Shown here piece by piece: positions 25,604 to 34,674 of a stretch of DNA of 64,000 bases. The notes under the pieces were generated by a model. That model saw only the letters and a program-made list of their open reading frames with translations, was not told where the DNA came from and searched no databases. Numbering within the stretch: position 1 is the stretch's first letter; each line of letters opens with the position of its first letter. Origin of the DNA: Mesorhizobium sp. B2-8-5 (lineage in GTDB: Bacteria > Pseudomonadota > Alphaproteobacteria > Rhizobiales > Rhizobiaceae); contig NZ_CP083951.1 of NCBI RefSeq assembly GCF_006440675.2, forward strand, positions 930,001 through 994,000, read 5' to 3'. Position numbers and translations under genes: made by a program.

Positions 25604-26616
25604 GCGAGACGTCCGAGATAGCCGTGGCGGCGCCGGTTTCTCCCGCAAGGGCAAAATTCCTGCGCTTCCTCGTGCGCGATGCAGGCGTGTTGCTGGCGCT
25701 GGTGCTGATCACGCTGTTCTTCTCGGCGACCGCGCCTTATTTCGCCACCTCCGGCAACGCGCTGAAGATCTTCGTGCAGATCGCCATCAACACGGTGCTG
25801 GCTGCCGGCATGACCTTCGTCATCCTGACCGGCGGCATCGATCTTTCGGTCGGCTCGGTGCTGGCGCTGTGCACGGTCGTCGGCGCCACCGTGATGATCG
25901 ACGAGAGCCTGTCGCCGGCCGTCGCCATCACGCTGGCGCTGCTCGCCTGCATGGCCACGGGCGCGGTGTGCGGCTTCCTCAACGGCTGGATCTCGACGCG
26001 CTGGAAGATCCCTTCCTTCATCGTCACGCTCGGCATGCTCAACATGGCCGCGGGCGCTGCCCGCGTCGTCAGCGACAATTCCACCATCACCGGTCTGCCG
26101 CAGAGTTTCGTCGATTTCGGCAACCTGATCATCGGCGGCTTCCTGCCGTCGATCTTTCTGGTGGCGGTGCTGGTGATCGCGGCCGGCTGGTTCGTGCTGC
26201 GCTTCACCGTCTTCGGCCGCATGATCTTCGCCGTCGGCACCAATGACGAGGCGGTGCGGCTGTCGGGCCACAACCCGGATTTCTACAAGGTCGCCGCCTT
26301 CACCATCAGCGGGCTCACCGCCGGCATCGCGGCCATGGTCTATCTTCTGCGCCTCAACATCGGCAGTCCGATCGCCGGCGTCGGCTACGAGCTCAATGCG
26401 ATCGCCGCCGTCATCATCGGCGGCACCAGCCTCAGCGGCGGCAAGGGCTCGATCATCGGCACGCTGGTCGGCGCCTGTATCCTGCAGGTGCTCTCCACCG
26501 GATTGCAGCTGCTCGGCGTCGGCGACAATTTCAAACCCATCGTAATCGGCCTTGTCATCGTGCTCGCGGTCATCCTAGACGCGTACCGGGAGAGGCTGTT
26601 GCGGAGGATCCGCTGA
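25600..26616 (+). CDS. Sugar ABC transporter permease (RbsC type)
   Basis: A 338-residue inner-membrane permease with eight to ten hydrophobic segments. Characteristic RbsC motifs are LTGGIDLSVGSVLAL, GFLNGWISTRWKIPSFIVTLG and the C-terminal IGGTSLSGGKGSIIGTLVGA. Its ATG overlaps the stop of the ATPase gene by four bases. The LacI gene follows after 12 bases and is probably in the same transcript. Confidence 0.94.
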   Translation: MSETSEIAVAAPVSPARAKFLRFLVRDAGVLLALVLITLFFSATAPYFATSGNALKIFVQIAINTVLAAGMTFVILTGGIDLSVGSVLALCTVVGATVMIDESLSPAVAITLALLACMATGAVCGFLNGWISTRWKIPSFIVTLGMLNMAAGAARVVSDNSTITGLPQSFVDFGNLIIGGFLPSIFLVAVLVIAAGWFVLRFTVFGRMIFAVGTNDEAVRLSGHNPDFYKVAAFTISGLTAGIAAMVYLLRLNIGSPIAGVGYELNAIAAVIIGGTSLSGGKGSIIGTLVGACILQVLSTGLQLLGVGDNFKPIVIGLVIVLAVILDAYRERLLRRIR

Positions 26617-26628
26617 GGGGAACGGGCC

Positions 26629-27627
26629 ATGACGACGATCGCCGATGTCGCGCGCCATGCGGGGGTATCCGTCGCTACCGTCTCGCATGTGATGAACCAT
26701 ACCCGCCATGTCGAGCCGGAAACGGCAGAGCGCGTGCGCGCCGCGATCGCGGCGCTGCGCTACAGCCCGAACTCGGTGGCGCGGAGCCTGCGGCGCGGCG
26801 AGACCAAGACCATCGGCCTGCTGCTTCCGGACAATTCCAATCCGTTCTTCGCCAGCGTCGCGCGGCAGATCGAGGATGCCGGCTTCGTCTCCGGCTACAC
26901 GGTGATCCTGTGCAACTCCGACGGCAATGCCGAGAAGGAGGAGCGTTATCTCTCGGTGCTGATGGCCAAGCAGATCGATGGGCTGATCTTCGCCGGCTCG
27001 TCCGATCATGCGCGGGTCTTCGCCCGCCTCCTGCCCAGCGTGCCGGCGGTGCTGCTCGACCGCGAGATCCAGTCGGTCAATGTTGATTCCGTGCTGGTCG
27101 ACCACGACCATGGCGGCTATCTCGCCGGGAAATACCTGGCCGGGCTCGGCCACAGGAAGATCGGCGTCATCGGCGGGCCGCGGGATTCGAGCTCCAGCCC
27201 GGCCCGCCTGCGCGGCTTTGTCCGCGCGCTCGAGGAGGCAGGCCTCGAGCTGCCGCCGTCCTCGATCGTCGATTCCGACTATCATTTCGCCGGCGGCCGG
27301 CTGGCGATGGAGCAGCTGATGGCGCAGGCGCCCGACATCACGGCGCTGTTTGCCTGCAACGATCTGATGGCGATGGGCGCGCTGACTGTGCTGCGCTCGC
27401 GCGGATTGCGGGTTCCCGACGACATGTCGATGGTCGGCTTCGACGACATCCCCTATGCCGTCACCACCTGGCCGCCGCTGACGACGATCGCGCAGCCGGT
27501 CGAAAAGATCGGCACGCGGGCGGTGAGCCTGCTGCTGGAGCGGCTCGGCGATCCGGCCGCGCCCTCGCGCCGCGAGGTGCTGGCGCCGGTGCTGGTCGAA
27601 AGGGAAAGCTGCGCGGCGCGCCGCTAG
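26629..27627 (+). CDS. LacI family transcriptional regulator
   Basis: A 332-residue repressor with an N-terminal LacI helix-turn-helix (TIADVARHAGVSVATVSHVM, residues 3-22), the hinge helix RYSPNSVARSLRRG, and a periplasmic-binding-protein-like ligand domain ending FDDIPYAVTTWPPLTTIAQP. It is the last gene of the ribose-type operon, 12 bases after the permease. Its likely operator is the 26-base palindrome at 22957-22982, which would make the operon autoregulated. Confidence 0.92.
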   Translation: MTTIADVARHAGVSVATVSHVMNHTRHVEPETAERVRAAIAALRYSPNSVARSLRRGETKTIGLLLPDNSNPFFASVARQIEDAGFVSGYTVILCNSDGNAEKEERYLSVLMAKQIDGLIFAGSSDHARVFARLLPSVPAVLLDREIQSVNVDSVLVDHDHGGYLAGKYLAGLGHRKIGVIGGPRDSSSSPARLRGFVRALEEAGLELPPSSIVDSDYHFAGGRLAMEQLMAQAPDITALFACNDLMAMGALTVLRSRGLRVPDDMSMVGFDDIPYAVTTWPPLTTIAQPVEKIGTRAVSLLLERLGDPAAPSRREVLAPVLVERESCAARR

Positions 27628-27763
27628 GTGCTGGCAATCGCCGACGCTGGCGCTGGCCCGCGCTCCGTCTCGGCGCTGCGCGCCGATCCACCTCCCCCCA
27701 CTGCTATGCACACCTTCTGTGACTGGCGTGACTGATCAGGCGGAGGCTTGATTGCCAGGTGGT

Positions 27764-27929
27764 TCCCCCAATCCGTCGCTGCTTCGCAGCGCCACCTTTC
27801 CCCCCTCCGGAGGGAAAGGAAGGGAGCGTTGCTGGACGAGCGTTGACGGCAAGAAGCTTGGCGCCTTTCCTCTCCCCCGTCGAACGGGGGAGAGGTGGCT
27901 CGGCGAAGCCGAGACGGAGTGGGGGTCGA
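27764..27929. repeat. Palindromic repeat doublet (family C); fills the 27628-27975 gap
   Basis: Begins CCCCAATCCGTCGCTGCTTC, with the hairpin TTTCCCCCCTCCGGAGGGAA, and ends with the inverted arm GACGGAGTGGGGG. A second hairpin CCTCTCCCCCGTCGAACGGG lies before the right arm. A short fragment of family D (CGGCGCTGCGCGCCGATCCA) is just upstream near 27674-27693. No gene was found in this gap of about 350 bases. Confidence 0.75.
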
Positions 27930-27975
27930 CCAGCGCTACATAAGACGGAGAGGGGGACGCCCTATGCGATTGGCT

Positions 27976-29034
27976 TCAGGCCGCCGGCTGCATGGCGGCC
28001 CGCAACAACATCCCGAACAGGTCGCGCGGCTCGTCGGGGTCGGCGAGCAGGTCGAGCTCCTCGTAGAGGCCGGTGGCCTGGAGCTGGTCGCGGACGTAGC
28101 GGAGCGCGGAAAAATCTTCCGTGGCGAAGCCGACGGAATCGAACAGCGTGATCTGCTTGGCCGATTTGCGGCCCTCGGCCTGGCCGGTCATCACTTGCCA
28201 CAGCTCGGTCACCGGATGATCGGCGTCGAGCTGCTGGATCTCGCCCTCGATGCGGGTCTGCGGCGGGAACTCGACGAAGATGTCGGAGCGCAGCAGGATG
28301 TCGCGGTGCAGCTCGGTCTTGCCGGGGCAGTCGCCGCCGACGGCATTGATGTGGACGCCGGAGCCGACCATGTTGTCGGTGAGGATGGTGGCGTACTGCT
28401 TGTCGGCGGTTACCGTGGTGATGATGTCGACGCCTTCCACGGCATCCTGTCCTGTCGCGCAGATGGTGATGTCGAAACCCTTGCCGGCGAGGTTGCGGGC
28501 GCATTTTTCGGAAGCCGAGCGGTCGATGTCGTAGAGCCGCAGCCGGTCGATGCCGAGCAGCGCCTTGAAGGCGATGGCCTGGAACTCGGACTGGGCGCCG
28601 TTGCCGATGATGGCCATGGCTTGGCTGCCCTTCGGCGCCAGGTATTTGGCCGCGACGGCGGAGGTGGCGGCGGTGCGCAGCGCCGTCAGGATGGTCATCT
28701 CGGTGAGTAGCATCGGATAGCCGGAGCCGACATCGGCGAGCACGCCGAAGGCGGTGACCGTCTGGCGGCCCTCGCGCATGTTCTTCGGATGGCCGTTGAC
28801 ATATTTGAAGCCGTACATCTTGCCGTCGCTGGTCGGCATCAGCTCGATGACGCCGTCATGGCTGTGCGAGGCGATGCGCGGGGTCTTGTCGAACAGCTCC
28901 CAGCGGCGGAAATCCTCCTCGATATAGGCGGCGAGCTCGGTCAGGAAGCGCTCGATGCCGATGGCGAGCACAAGCTTCATCATGCGGTCGACGCTGACGA
29001 AGGGGACGATGGCAAGGCGCGAAGGCTGGGTCAT
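27976..29034 (-). CDS. ocd: Ornithine cyclodeaminase
   Basis: A 352-residue NAD-dependent enzyme that converts ornithine to proline and ammonia. The N-terminal domain carries SHDGVIELMPTSDGKMYGFKY-like substrate-binding residues (split here as HDGVIELMP and YGFKYVNGHP). The Rossmann motif is AIIGNGAQSEFQAIAF, and INAVGGDCPGKTEL and FVEFPPQTRIEGEIQQL are family hallmarks. The gene starts two bases after the arginase stop, so the two are co-transcribed and give a two-step route from arginine via ornithine to proline. Confidence 0.9.
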   Translation of the reverse strand: MTQPSRLAIVPFVSVDRMMKLVLAIGIERFLTELAAYIEEDFRRWELFDKTPRIASHSHDGVIELMPTSDGKMYGFKYVNGHPKNMREGRQTVTAFGVLADVGSGYPMLLTEMTILTALRTAATSAVAAKYLAPKGSQAMAIIGNGAQSEFQAIAFKALLGIDRLRLYDIDRSASEKCARNLAGKGFDITICATGQDAVEGVDIITTVTADKQYATILTDNMVGSGVHINAVGGDCPGKTELHRDILLRSDIFVEFPPQTRIEGEIQQLDADHPVTELWQVMTGQAEGRKSAKQITLFDSVGFATEDFSALRYVRDQLQATGLYEELDLLADPDEPRDLFGMLLRAAMQPAA

Positions 29035-29036
29035 GG

Positions 29037-29969
29037 TCAGAGGCTTCCGGAGTGGCTGCGGGTCGGGCGGTCCATGATGCGGCGGCCCATCAGGCTGGCG
29101 GTGAGGTCGACCATCAGGGTCGCGGTGCGGCCGCGCTCGTCGAGGAACGGGTTCAATTCGACCAGGTCGAGGCTCGAAACGAGGCCTGAGTCGGACAGCA
29201 TCTCCATCACCAGATGCGCCTCGCGGAAGGTGGCGCCGCCGGGCACCGTGGTGCCGACGGCCGGCGCGATCGAAGGGTCGAGGAAATCGACGTCGAGACT
29301 GACATGCAGCAAGCCGCTCTCCTTCTCGACACGGGCCAGGAAGGCGCGCAGCAAGGGCGCGATGCCGTGCTCGTCGATGGCGCGCATGTCATGCACGGTG
29401 ACGCCGGCTTCAGTGAGCGCGCGGCGCTCGGCCGGGTCGACGCTGCGCAGGCCGATGGCGCAGATGCGGGCCGGGTCGACGGCTTGCGGCAGATCCGGGA
29501 AATAGCCTTTGAAGCCGGCCTGGCCGCTGGCATAGGCGAGCGGCACCCCGTGCAGATTGCCGCTGGTGGTGGTGTCGAGCGTGTGGAAATCGGGATGCGC
29601 GTCGAGCCACAGCACGAAGAGCGGCCGGCCGCGCTCGGCAGCGCGGCGCGCCACGCCGGACACGGTGCCGGCGGAGATCGAATGGTCGCCGCCGAGGAAG
29701 ATCGGCATGGCGTCCCTGGAAGCGGCGTAGGCGGTCTCGGCGATCGCCGCCGTCCAGGCGGAGATCTCCGGCAGCGCCTTCAGCGCCAGGTTGCCGTGGA
29801 CCACCGGCCGCGCCGCGGCCTTCTCGACCGCGCCCCAGTCCTCGACCTCGTGGCCGAGCTCGGCCAGCACCGAGACCAGCCCCGCCGTGCGCAGCGCGCT
29901 CGGCCCCATTTCGCATCCCATCCTGCCCGCGCCGTCCTGCACCGGCGCGCCGACGATCCTGCAGCGCAT
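29037..29969 (-). CDS. rocF: Arginase
   Basis: A 310-residue Mn-dependent ureohydrolase that splits arginine into ornithine and urea. The metal-binding motifs are all present: GGDHS (93-97), WLDAHPDFH (121-129) and SLDVDFLDPS. Length and motif order fit arginase; agmatinase-like relatives usually have a different N-terminus, and the adjacent ornithine cyclodeaminase supports arginase. It is divergent from an Lrp/AsnC regulator, probably its arginine- or ornithine-responsive activator. Confidence 0.9.
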   Translation of the reverse strand: MRCRIVGAPVQDGAGRMGCEMGPSALRTAGLVSVLAELGHEVEDWGAVEKAAARPVVHGNLALKALPEISAWTAAIAETAYAASRDAMPIFLGGDHSISAGTVSGVARRAAERGRPLFVLWLDAHPDFHTLDTTTSGNLHGVPLAYASGQAGFKGYFPDLPQAVDPARICAIGLRSVDPAERRALTEAGVTVHDMRAIDEHGIAPLLRAFLARVEKESGLLHVSLDVDFLDPSIAPAVGTTVPGGATFREAHLVMEMLSDSGLVSSLDLVELNPFLDERGRTATLMVDLTASLMGRRIMDRPTRSHSGSL

Positions 29970-30069
29970 TTTTTCTCACCTTGCGATTGATCGAAGGAGT
30001 GAACCATCACCCGCTGGCGGTTTGAACAGCGAAAATTGGCATTTCGAGAAGACTAATCTATCATATTGG

Positions 30070-30082
30070 TCAAATGATTTGA
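30070..30082. promoter_or_regulatory. Candidate Lrp/AsnC operator between arginase and its regulator
   Basis: TCAAAT-G-ATTTGA is a perfect 13-base dyad in the 128-base divergent intergenic region, 15 bases before the regulator ATG and about 100 bases before the arginase ATG. Its position suits an autoregulatory operator and shared divergent control. The role is inferred. Confidence 0.5.
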
Positions 30083-30097
30083 TCGAAATGGGAAGCC

Positions 30098-30538
30098 ATG
30101 GACGCTCTAGACGAGAAGCTGGTGACGCTGCTGAGGCATGATGCTCGGCGCAGCGTATCCGACCTCGCCATCGATCTCGGCGTGTCACGCGCCACGGTCA
30201 GGTCGCGCATGGAACGGCTGGAAAAGTCCGGCGAGATCATCGGCTACACGGTGGTGCTGCGCGCCGACGCGGTCGACCAGAAGATACGCGGCGTGATGAC
30301 GATCGAGATCGAGGGCCACGCCGCCGACCGCGTCGTCAAGGCGCTCGGCGGCCTCGCCGAGGTTTCGACCATTCATACCACCAACGGCCGCTGGGACCTG
30401 GTGGTGGAGCTCGGCACCGCCACGCTGACGGATTTCGACGCTGTGCTGCGGCGCATAAGGCTGATCCCCGGCATAACGGGAAGCGAGACAAGCCTGCTCT
30501 TGGCGACGCCGAGGACGACGCGGGCGCGGCTGGCGTAG
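30098..30538 (+). CDS. Lrp/AsnC family transcriptional regulator
   Basis: A 146-residue regulator with an intact N-terminal helix-turn-helix (SVSDLAIDLGVSRATVRSRM) and the RAM ligand-binding domain, ending SLLLATPRTTRARLA. It lies divergent from the arginase-ornithine cyclodeaminase operon and probably activates it when arginine or ornithine is present. The start at 30098 follows GGGAAG. Unlike the Lrp-type gene at 2223 it ends normally. Confidence 0.9.
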   Translation: MDALDEKLVTLLRHDARRSVSDLAIDLGVSRATVRSRMERLEKSGEIIGYTVVLRADAVDQKIRGVMTIEIEGHAADRVVKALGGLAEVSTIHTTNGRWDLVVELGTATLTDFDAVLRRIRLIPGITGSETSLLLATPRTTRARLA

Positions 30539-30789
30539 TCGAGGGGCCGGCCGGCCCCTCCACATCACAGATTCGCGAGGGCCGGGACGACCGGCGGCCC
30601 AAAGAGCGTTATGCGACGCGTCAGGCGACGGGATTGCGCATGGCGGAGAAAGCGAAGACCGCCAAAGAGCGTAGCCTGGTATGACGGATGCCGGCGCCGT
30701 CGCTGCAGCGGCATTCTACGGCAGCGCCGGTGTGAAGCCTGGGAAGGCCCGATCACACCGGCAGCCGCCTTGCGAAGAACGCATGTTCG

Positions 30790-31167
30790 TCAGCCGTTTG
30801 GATAATAGCCGCCGTCCGAGCCGTCGCCCATATAGGTTCCCTGGCCGGTGGCGTCCTGAAGCCGCTGATCCAGCTCATTGATCTGCCCGATCGCCGATCC
30901 GCCGCGCTGGATGCTGTCGGCTCGCTGCATCAGCTCGCGGGCCTTGCCTTCAGAGATCTTGCCGAGCTCCCTGGCGTCGCGGATACCTTGCTTGACGCCA
31001 AGCAGCTGCTCCGTTGCGGCTCTCGCCTCCGGATCCATCGGCACTGACGCCGTGGTTGTCGTGTCGACCGCGGCTCTATGGTGGCGGTGCACGGCATAGG
31101 CGCTGGAAAGCGGCATGGCCGCGAAGATCGAGGCGGCCGCAATGAGTTTTGGGATGAAAGAACGCAT
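30790..31167 (-). CDS. Secreted protein of unknown function
   Basis: A 125-residue protein with a signal peptide (MRSFIPKLIAAASIFAAMPL, cleavage near AYA at residue 25). The mature part starts VHRHHRAAVDTTTTASVPMD and continues as a helical, charged segment (EATEQLLGVKQGIRDARELG-like) that ends in a Gly/Tyr-rich tail DGSDGGYYPNG. The start at 31167 is preceded by GGGAGATG. It is not recognised; the neighbours give no hint. The region 30539-30789 upstream of its 3' end holds no supported gene. Confidence 0.7.
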   Translation of the reverse strand: MRSFIPKLIAAASIFAAMPLSSAYAVHRHHRAAVDTTTTASVPMDPEARAATEQLLGVKQGIRDARELGKISEGKARELMQRADSIQRGGSAIGQINELDQRLQDATGQGTYMGDGSDGGYYPNG

Positions 31168-31381
31168 GATGACATCTCCCTGCGATGGAAGAAGCGGCAA
31201 AACCGCTTTTTCCGAAACGGGCCGTCCTGTCGCGTCGTGTCGCGGTGCTGGCCATTCACCGCCGGCGTTTCTCGGCCCAAAGCAGACATATAGAAGCCGC
31301 CCCGGCGTTGAAACGAGGGTGGAACGCAAACGTTATCCGATGTGAACGGGCGTTGAATCGCCAATGCGCGGGCCGGGGTCT

Positions 31382-31579
31382 TCAGGCGACGCTGGCGAAC
31401 GGGATCGGCGAACTGGCAGTCTGTCCGCCAAGCCTGGCATTGGCCAGGTCGGCAAGCTGCTCGGCTTCGCCGCGCGTCAAGCCGATCAGCGGCCGGCCGA
31501 CCATCTCCGCCGGGATGTCGAAAGCCAGATCACACACAAGCCAGTCGTCGCACGGATCCCGCATCGCTGCGAACCGCAT
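31382..31579 (-). CDS. Small protein of unknown function, downstream copy of a tandem pair
   Basis: A 65-residue protein MRFAAMRDPCDDWLVCDLAF followed by the segment RPLIGLTRGEAEQLADLANA. It has its own Shine-Dalgarno AAGGAG seven bases before the ATG at 31579. It is about half identical to the first 50 residues of the upstream copy. In the same frame the upstream copy reads through into it, so the two could also be translated as one 188-residue protein. Function unknown. Confidence 0.65.
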   Translation of the reverse strand: MRFAAMRDPCDDWLVCDLAFDIPAEMVGRPLIGLTRGEAEQLADLANARLGGQTASSPIPFASVA

Positions 31580-31948
31580 TGACGCTCCTTGTTTCAGCGT
31601 AGCTAAAGCGGGCTCGGTGTTCACAGAATAGCTGACCGGCCTAAGTCTTTGTTTGGCCCACGTGGTTGCCCCGGAACCGCAGCGCGCTCCCACAACACGC
31701 ATGGAAGTTGAAACAGAGTCCGATTGTTCCAGCGCAGGCCAGTAAAGTATCGATAAAAGGCTGGAATATCGGGAAAGTACCGCCGGCCGCGGTGTCGAGA
31801 GGAGTTCATTCGCCTGGCTGGCGAACTCCTCCGCTTGCTCGCGCGTGAGACCGAGCAGCACCATGTCCGGCATCTGCGCCGGGCAACCGGACCGCAGATC
31901 GTACACCATCCATTGGCCGCACGGATCCTGTAAGGCTGTGAACCTCAT
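31580..31948 (-). CDS. Small protein of unknown function, upstream copy of a tandem pair (reads on into the downstream copy)
   Basis: Starts MRFTALQDPCGQWMVYDLRS and continues with LLGLTREQAEEFASQANELL, matching the downstream paralogue residue for residue in pattern. After about 53 residues the similarity ends, and the frame continues without a stop for about 70 residues that look like translated spacer (low similarity, many Ser and Arg) before entering the downstream copy. A stop codon has probably been lost, or the real stop is in another frame. No strong ribosome site is visible at 31948. Confidence 0.5.
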
Positions 31949-32275
31949 GGCCGTTTTGTTTAGCTATGCCCCAACGTAACGACTTGCGGGAATGGTTCCC
32001 CGCGAGACTGCCCGGCCGGATCAATTCCGGCACTTTCGCTCAACATATAATTGTCGGGCGCCCGGCAAAAGAGGCTCTACAGTCCCTTCGGCATGCGACC
32101 CAAGTCTGATGGGTTGCCGATATTTTCGGGGTGGCGAATGCTACTACCCGGGAGAAATATCGCGTGATCCATCTGCTTGATCAATTTTGCGGGAAGTCCG
32201 TGACGGAAGGCGCACGGGCGATCGGTTCAGGCGGCGACGTTTTTCGGGCCATGCGCGGCGCCAAGACGCGCCGCC
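31949..32275. other. Intergenic region without a supported gene
   Basis: About 330 bases between the tandem small proteins and the glycosyltransferase gene, which converge on it from opposite sides only in part. The open frame 31992-32180 gives a Cys/Arg-rich peptide without a ribosome site or family resemblance. No repeat of the families A to D was seen here. The base composition is less GC-rich than its neighbours. Confidence 0.4.
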
Positions 32276-33409
32276 CTATTCATGCCCACGTTTGCGCGAG
32301 ATGGATTTGATGATTTTTTTGAGACGAGACGGCCATCTCCGCGCGAGCTTCCTTTCCAGATAAGCGATGCGCCCGCGCAGCGCAGGCAAGCTTTCCCTCT
32401 CCAGCCACATCGCGTCAACCTCGCTTGCCAGGCGTTCGAGATAGGGCGCGAACGGACCCACTGCCGGCTCGGGCACACCGGATTCCAGCGCTTTTCGATA
32501 AAGGCCTTCCAGCCCGTCGACCGCAATCTGGAGGGTTCGTTCGCGCCGCACCTTTGCCGTCACCTGGGCCGCGTCCTCCGGCGAATAGAGAGCGAGCTCC
32601 CGGCGCAGCCATGCCTCGTTGATCGGCGTCGCGCCGCTGTAGTAGCGGGGTCCGAAATTCAAGGAGGAGCCGCGGTCGAAGTTCTCCACTGTCACCAGTC
32701 CACCGGCCTGGGTCGGCGCCAGCGTCATCACCGCGCAACCGGTCGCCATTGCTTCCAGCGCGGATTTGCCGCTTGCGAAGACGAGATCATATTGCTGCAG
32801 CAGCATCTCCGGCCGGGGTTGGCTGTTGCCATAGGCCGCGCCGATCTTGTCGAGTTGGAGACCGAGCGCGGCACAACCGGATTCCAGTTGCGAAAGCTCG
32901 ATCGCGGGCAGGCCACTGCTCTGGAAGAGCAGCGCCCGGCGCATCTCCCGAGGCGGCGCGCGCAGCTCGGAGAAGCGCGTCGTGTTGACAAAGTTCGGCA
33001 CGCAGGAAACACGCCCGGGATCGAGATCGAACTCGGCGATGGCGCGTCGCACCATCCATTCGCACATCATCACGTAGCTGTGGATGCGCTGGTGCATGGG
33101 CGGCTGCTCCACCCATGGTATGGCGCCGTGACAATAGTAGACGGCAGGCGTTGTTTCGAAGCGCGCCATGGCCGCCATGGCCGGCAGATGATGGTGGGCG
33201 TGGATCAGGTCCGGGGTCCACGGCACGTCGTCCAGGCGCGATACCACACGCACGCCGCTTGGCCAGAGCAGTTTGGCGACACCGCCGAGACGAGGACTGA
33301 AAACCGTGATTTCGTGACCGCGCTCGGCCATTTCGCGGGCGACCTCGACGGTGACCATCTCCGATCCGTGGAAGTCGACAAGCGCGCGTTGGGTCATCAG
33401 GAGCCGCAT
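32276..33409 (-). CDS. Glycosyltransferase, family 4-like
   Basis: A 377-residue cytoplasmic or membrane-associated enzyme with a GT-B fold. The N-terminal half contains the GSEMVTVEVAREMAERGHEI segment and DLIHAHHHLPAMAAMARF, and the C-terminal half the SGKSALEAMATGCAVMTLAP motif that contacts the nucleotide sugar. The last 30 residues are basic (RRWPSRLKKIIKSISRKRGH) and may bind membrane. The start at 33409 follows AGGGG. It overlaps the gene upstream by about ten bases. A role in surface polysaccharide is likely but the donor and acceptor are not known. Confidence 0.82.
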   Translation of the reverse strand: MRLLMTQRALVDFHGSEMVTVEVAREMAERGHEITVFSPRLGGVAKLLWPSGVRVVSRLDDVPWTPDLIHAHHHLPAMAAMARFETTPAVYYCHGAIPWVEQPPMHQRIHSYVMMCEWMVRRAIAEFDLDPGRVSCVPNFVNTTRFSELRAPPREMRRALLFQSSGLPAIELSQLESGCAALGLQLDKIGAAYGNSQPRPEMLLQQYDLVFASGKSALEAMATGCAVMTLAPTQAGGLVTVENFDRGSSLNFGPRYYSGATPINEAWLRRELALYSPEDAAQVTAKVRRERTLQIAVDGLEGLYRKALESGVPEPAVGPFAPYLERLASEVDAMWLERESLPALRGRIAYLERKLARRWPSRLKKIIKSISRKRGHE

Positions 33410-33417
33410 GCCGGCCC

Positions 33418-34440
33418 CTATAAGCGGCACGGAGGCACGGCGACGATAAGGCCGGCCCTTGCGGCGTCGTTGAGATAGCCGATCCCGAAGGGCAGGACCG
33501 GACCGTCGCCCCTGTCGCCATAGGCCGCGGCCAGCTCCGACTGATCATACTTCGCGAACATCGGAATATCGGCGACAAAGCGTCCATGCAGCTCGATATG
33601 CCATCCCCAGTCGCGCAACAGGCGGTAGGGGACGCCGCTTGGATCCTGCACCAGGACATCGGTCCGTTCCCGCAGAAGACCGCGAAGCCGCTCGAAGGGC
33701 GGTTCGTGCAGGAGATAGCTCGCGCTCTTGACAAAGGTCGCCAAGCGGCGCGTGGCCCCGAGGTGACGGCTGAGCGGACTCTCGCGCGCCCAGTGTTCGT
33801 CGCGAAGGTCCTGCTGGAAATAGGTGAGGCGGATTGGCGCCGCCCGGTCACCGAACAGGATATGGATCCCCGTGCCGTCGACGGGATCGATCCGGTGCAG
33901 CGGCAGCCCGGCATGGGCGATCTGCGCGATCAGGAGCGGCAGGACGCCCCCTATGCTGCTGCCCGTCAGCTGCGATCGCAGGTCCTTGGTGACGAAATAG
34001 GAGCAGTCGAGATAGTGCCGCAAGATGTCCACCATGTCGGCCAACGCGAAGTCGTCCGGTCTTTCCGCGAGCGGCCAGGGACCGCATGGTTCGGCGCCAA
34101 CCAGGATATATTCCCGAGCTTGCGGGAAAAGGTGAAGGGGGAACAGCAGGTCCGGGCCGCCGAAAGGATAGAAAATGGTCTCGACCACGGTCCGGTGCGC
34201 CGCAAGGTTATCCTGCGCCCAGTGCCCCACCGGCTCGGCAAAACGGCGCTTGAAACGTGTGAACAAGCCCTGAATCGCTTCGGCAGGCCCGGATCCAGAG
34301 GGAGCCCGAACAAAACCCTGCAATAGAGGCGAGAGCGCCTCCGCCAGCCCGTTGCGGGCCTCCAAATCGGCCTGTGAGCGATCAGGCTGGTACACGCGGC
34401 ACCTGCGCAGCGCACGCCCCCGTGGTGACCGGATCGACAA
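33418..34440 (-). CDS. Protein of unknown function with an FYPFGGPDLLF motif
   Basis: A 340-residue protein starting with TTG at 34440. The conserved-looking middle reads TIFYPFGGPDLLFPLHLFPQ, a motif seen in several uncharacterised extracytoplasmic proteins, followed by YILVGAEPCGPWPL. No membrane helix is found, yet the related proteins usually have signal peptides. A hydrophobic N-terminus preceded by ATG at 34482 lies in another frame and ends in a stop near 34380, so the start may be frameshifted or simply unusual. It overlaps the glycosyltransferase gene by about ten bases and is probably co-transcribed. Function unknown. Confidence 0.6.
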   Translation of the reverse strand: MSIRSPRGRALRRCRVYQPDRSQADLEARNGLAEALSPLLQGFVRAPSGSGPAEAIQGLFTRFKRRFAEPVGHWAQDNLAAHRTVVETIFYPFGGPDLLFPLHLFPQAREYILVGAEPCGPWPLAERPDDFALADMVDILRHYLDCSYFVTKDLRSQLTGSSIGGVLPLLIAQIAHAGLPLHRIDPVDGTGIHILFGDRAAPIRLTYFQQDLRDEHWARESPLSRHLGATRRLATFVKSASYLLHEPPFERLRGLLRERTDVLVQDPSGVPYRLLRDWGWHIELHGRFVADIPMFAKYDQSELAAAYGDRGDGPVLPFGIGYLNDAARAGLIVAVPPCRL

Positions 34441-34674
34441 TCGCGGCGCACCGAGTGATCGTTGATGAGAGAGGGAAGGTCATGGGTATGGAGCCTGTTC
34501 AGGCCAGATACTGCGGCAAGCGTGCCTGCGTTACGCGACAAGCGCCCCGCCAAGGCCTGCCTTGCCGTTGTTAGCGTATCTCCGGTGCGAGGGGCAATCG
34601 CGAAATGATCCGCGAAAGGCTCCGCCAAGCGGCAGCCATGAGTGTCCAACAGCGTATGTCAGCGGCAAAAATGA

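Noticed and set aside
31992..32180. Small plus-strand open frame before the glycosyltransferase
   Set aside because: It is Arg- and Cys-rich without family resemblance or ribosome site.
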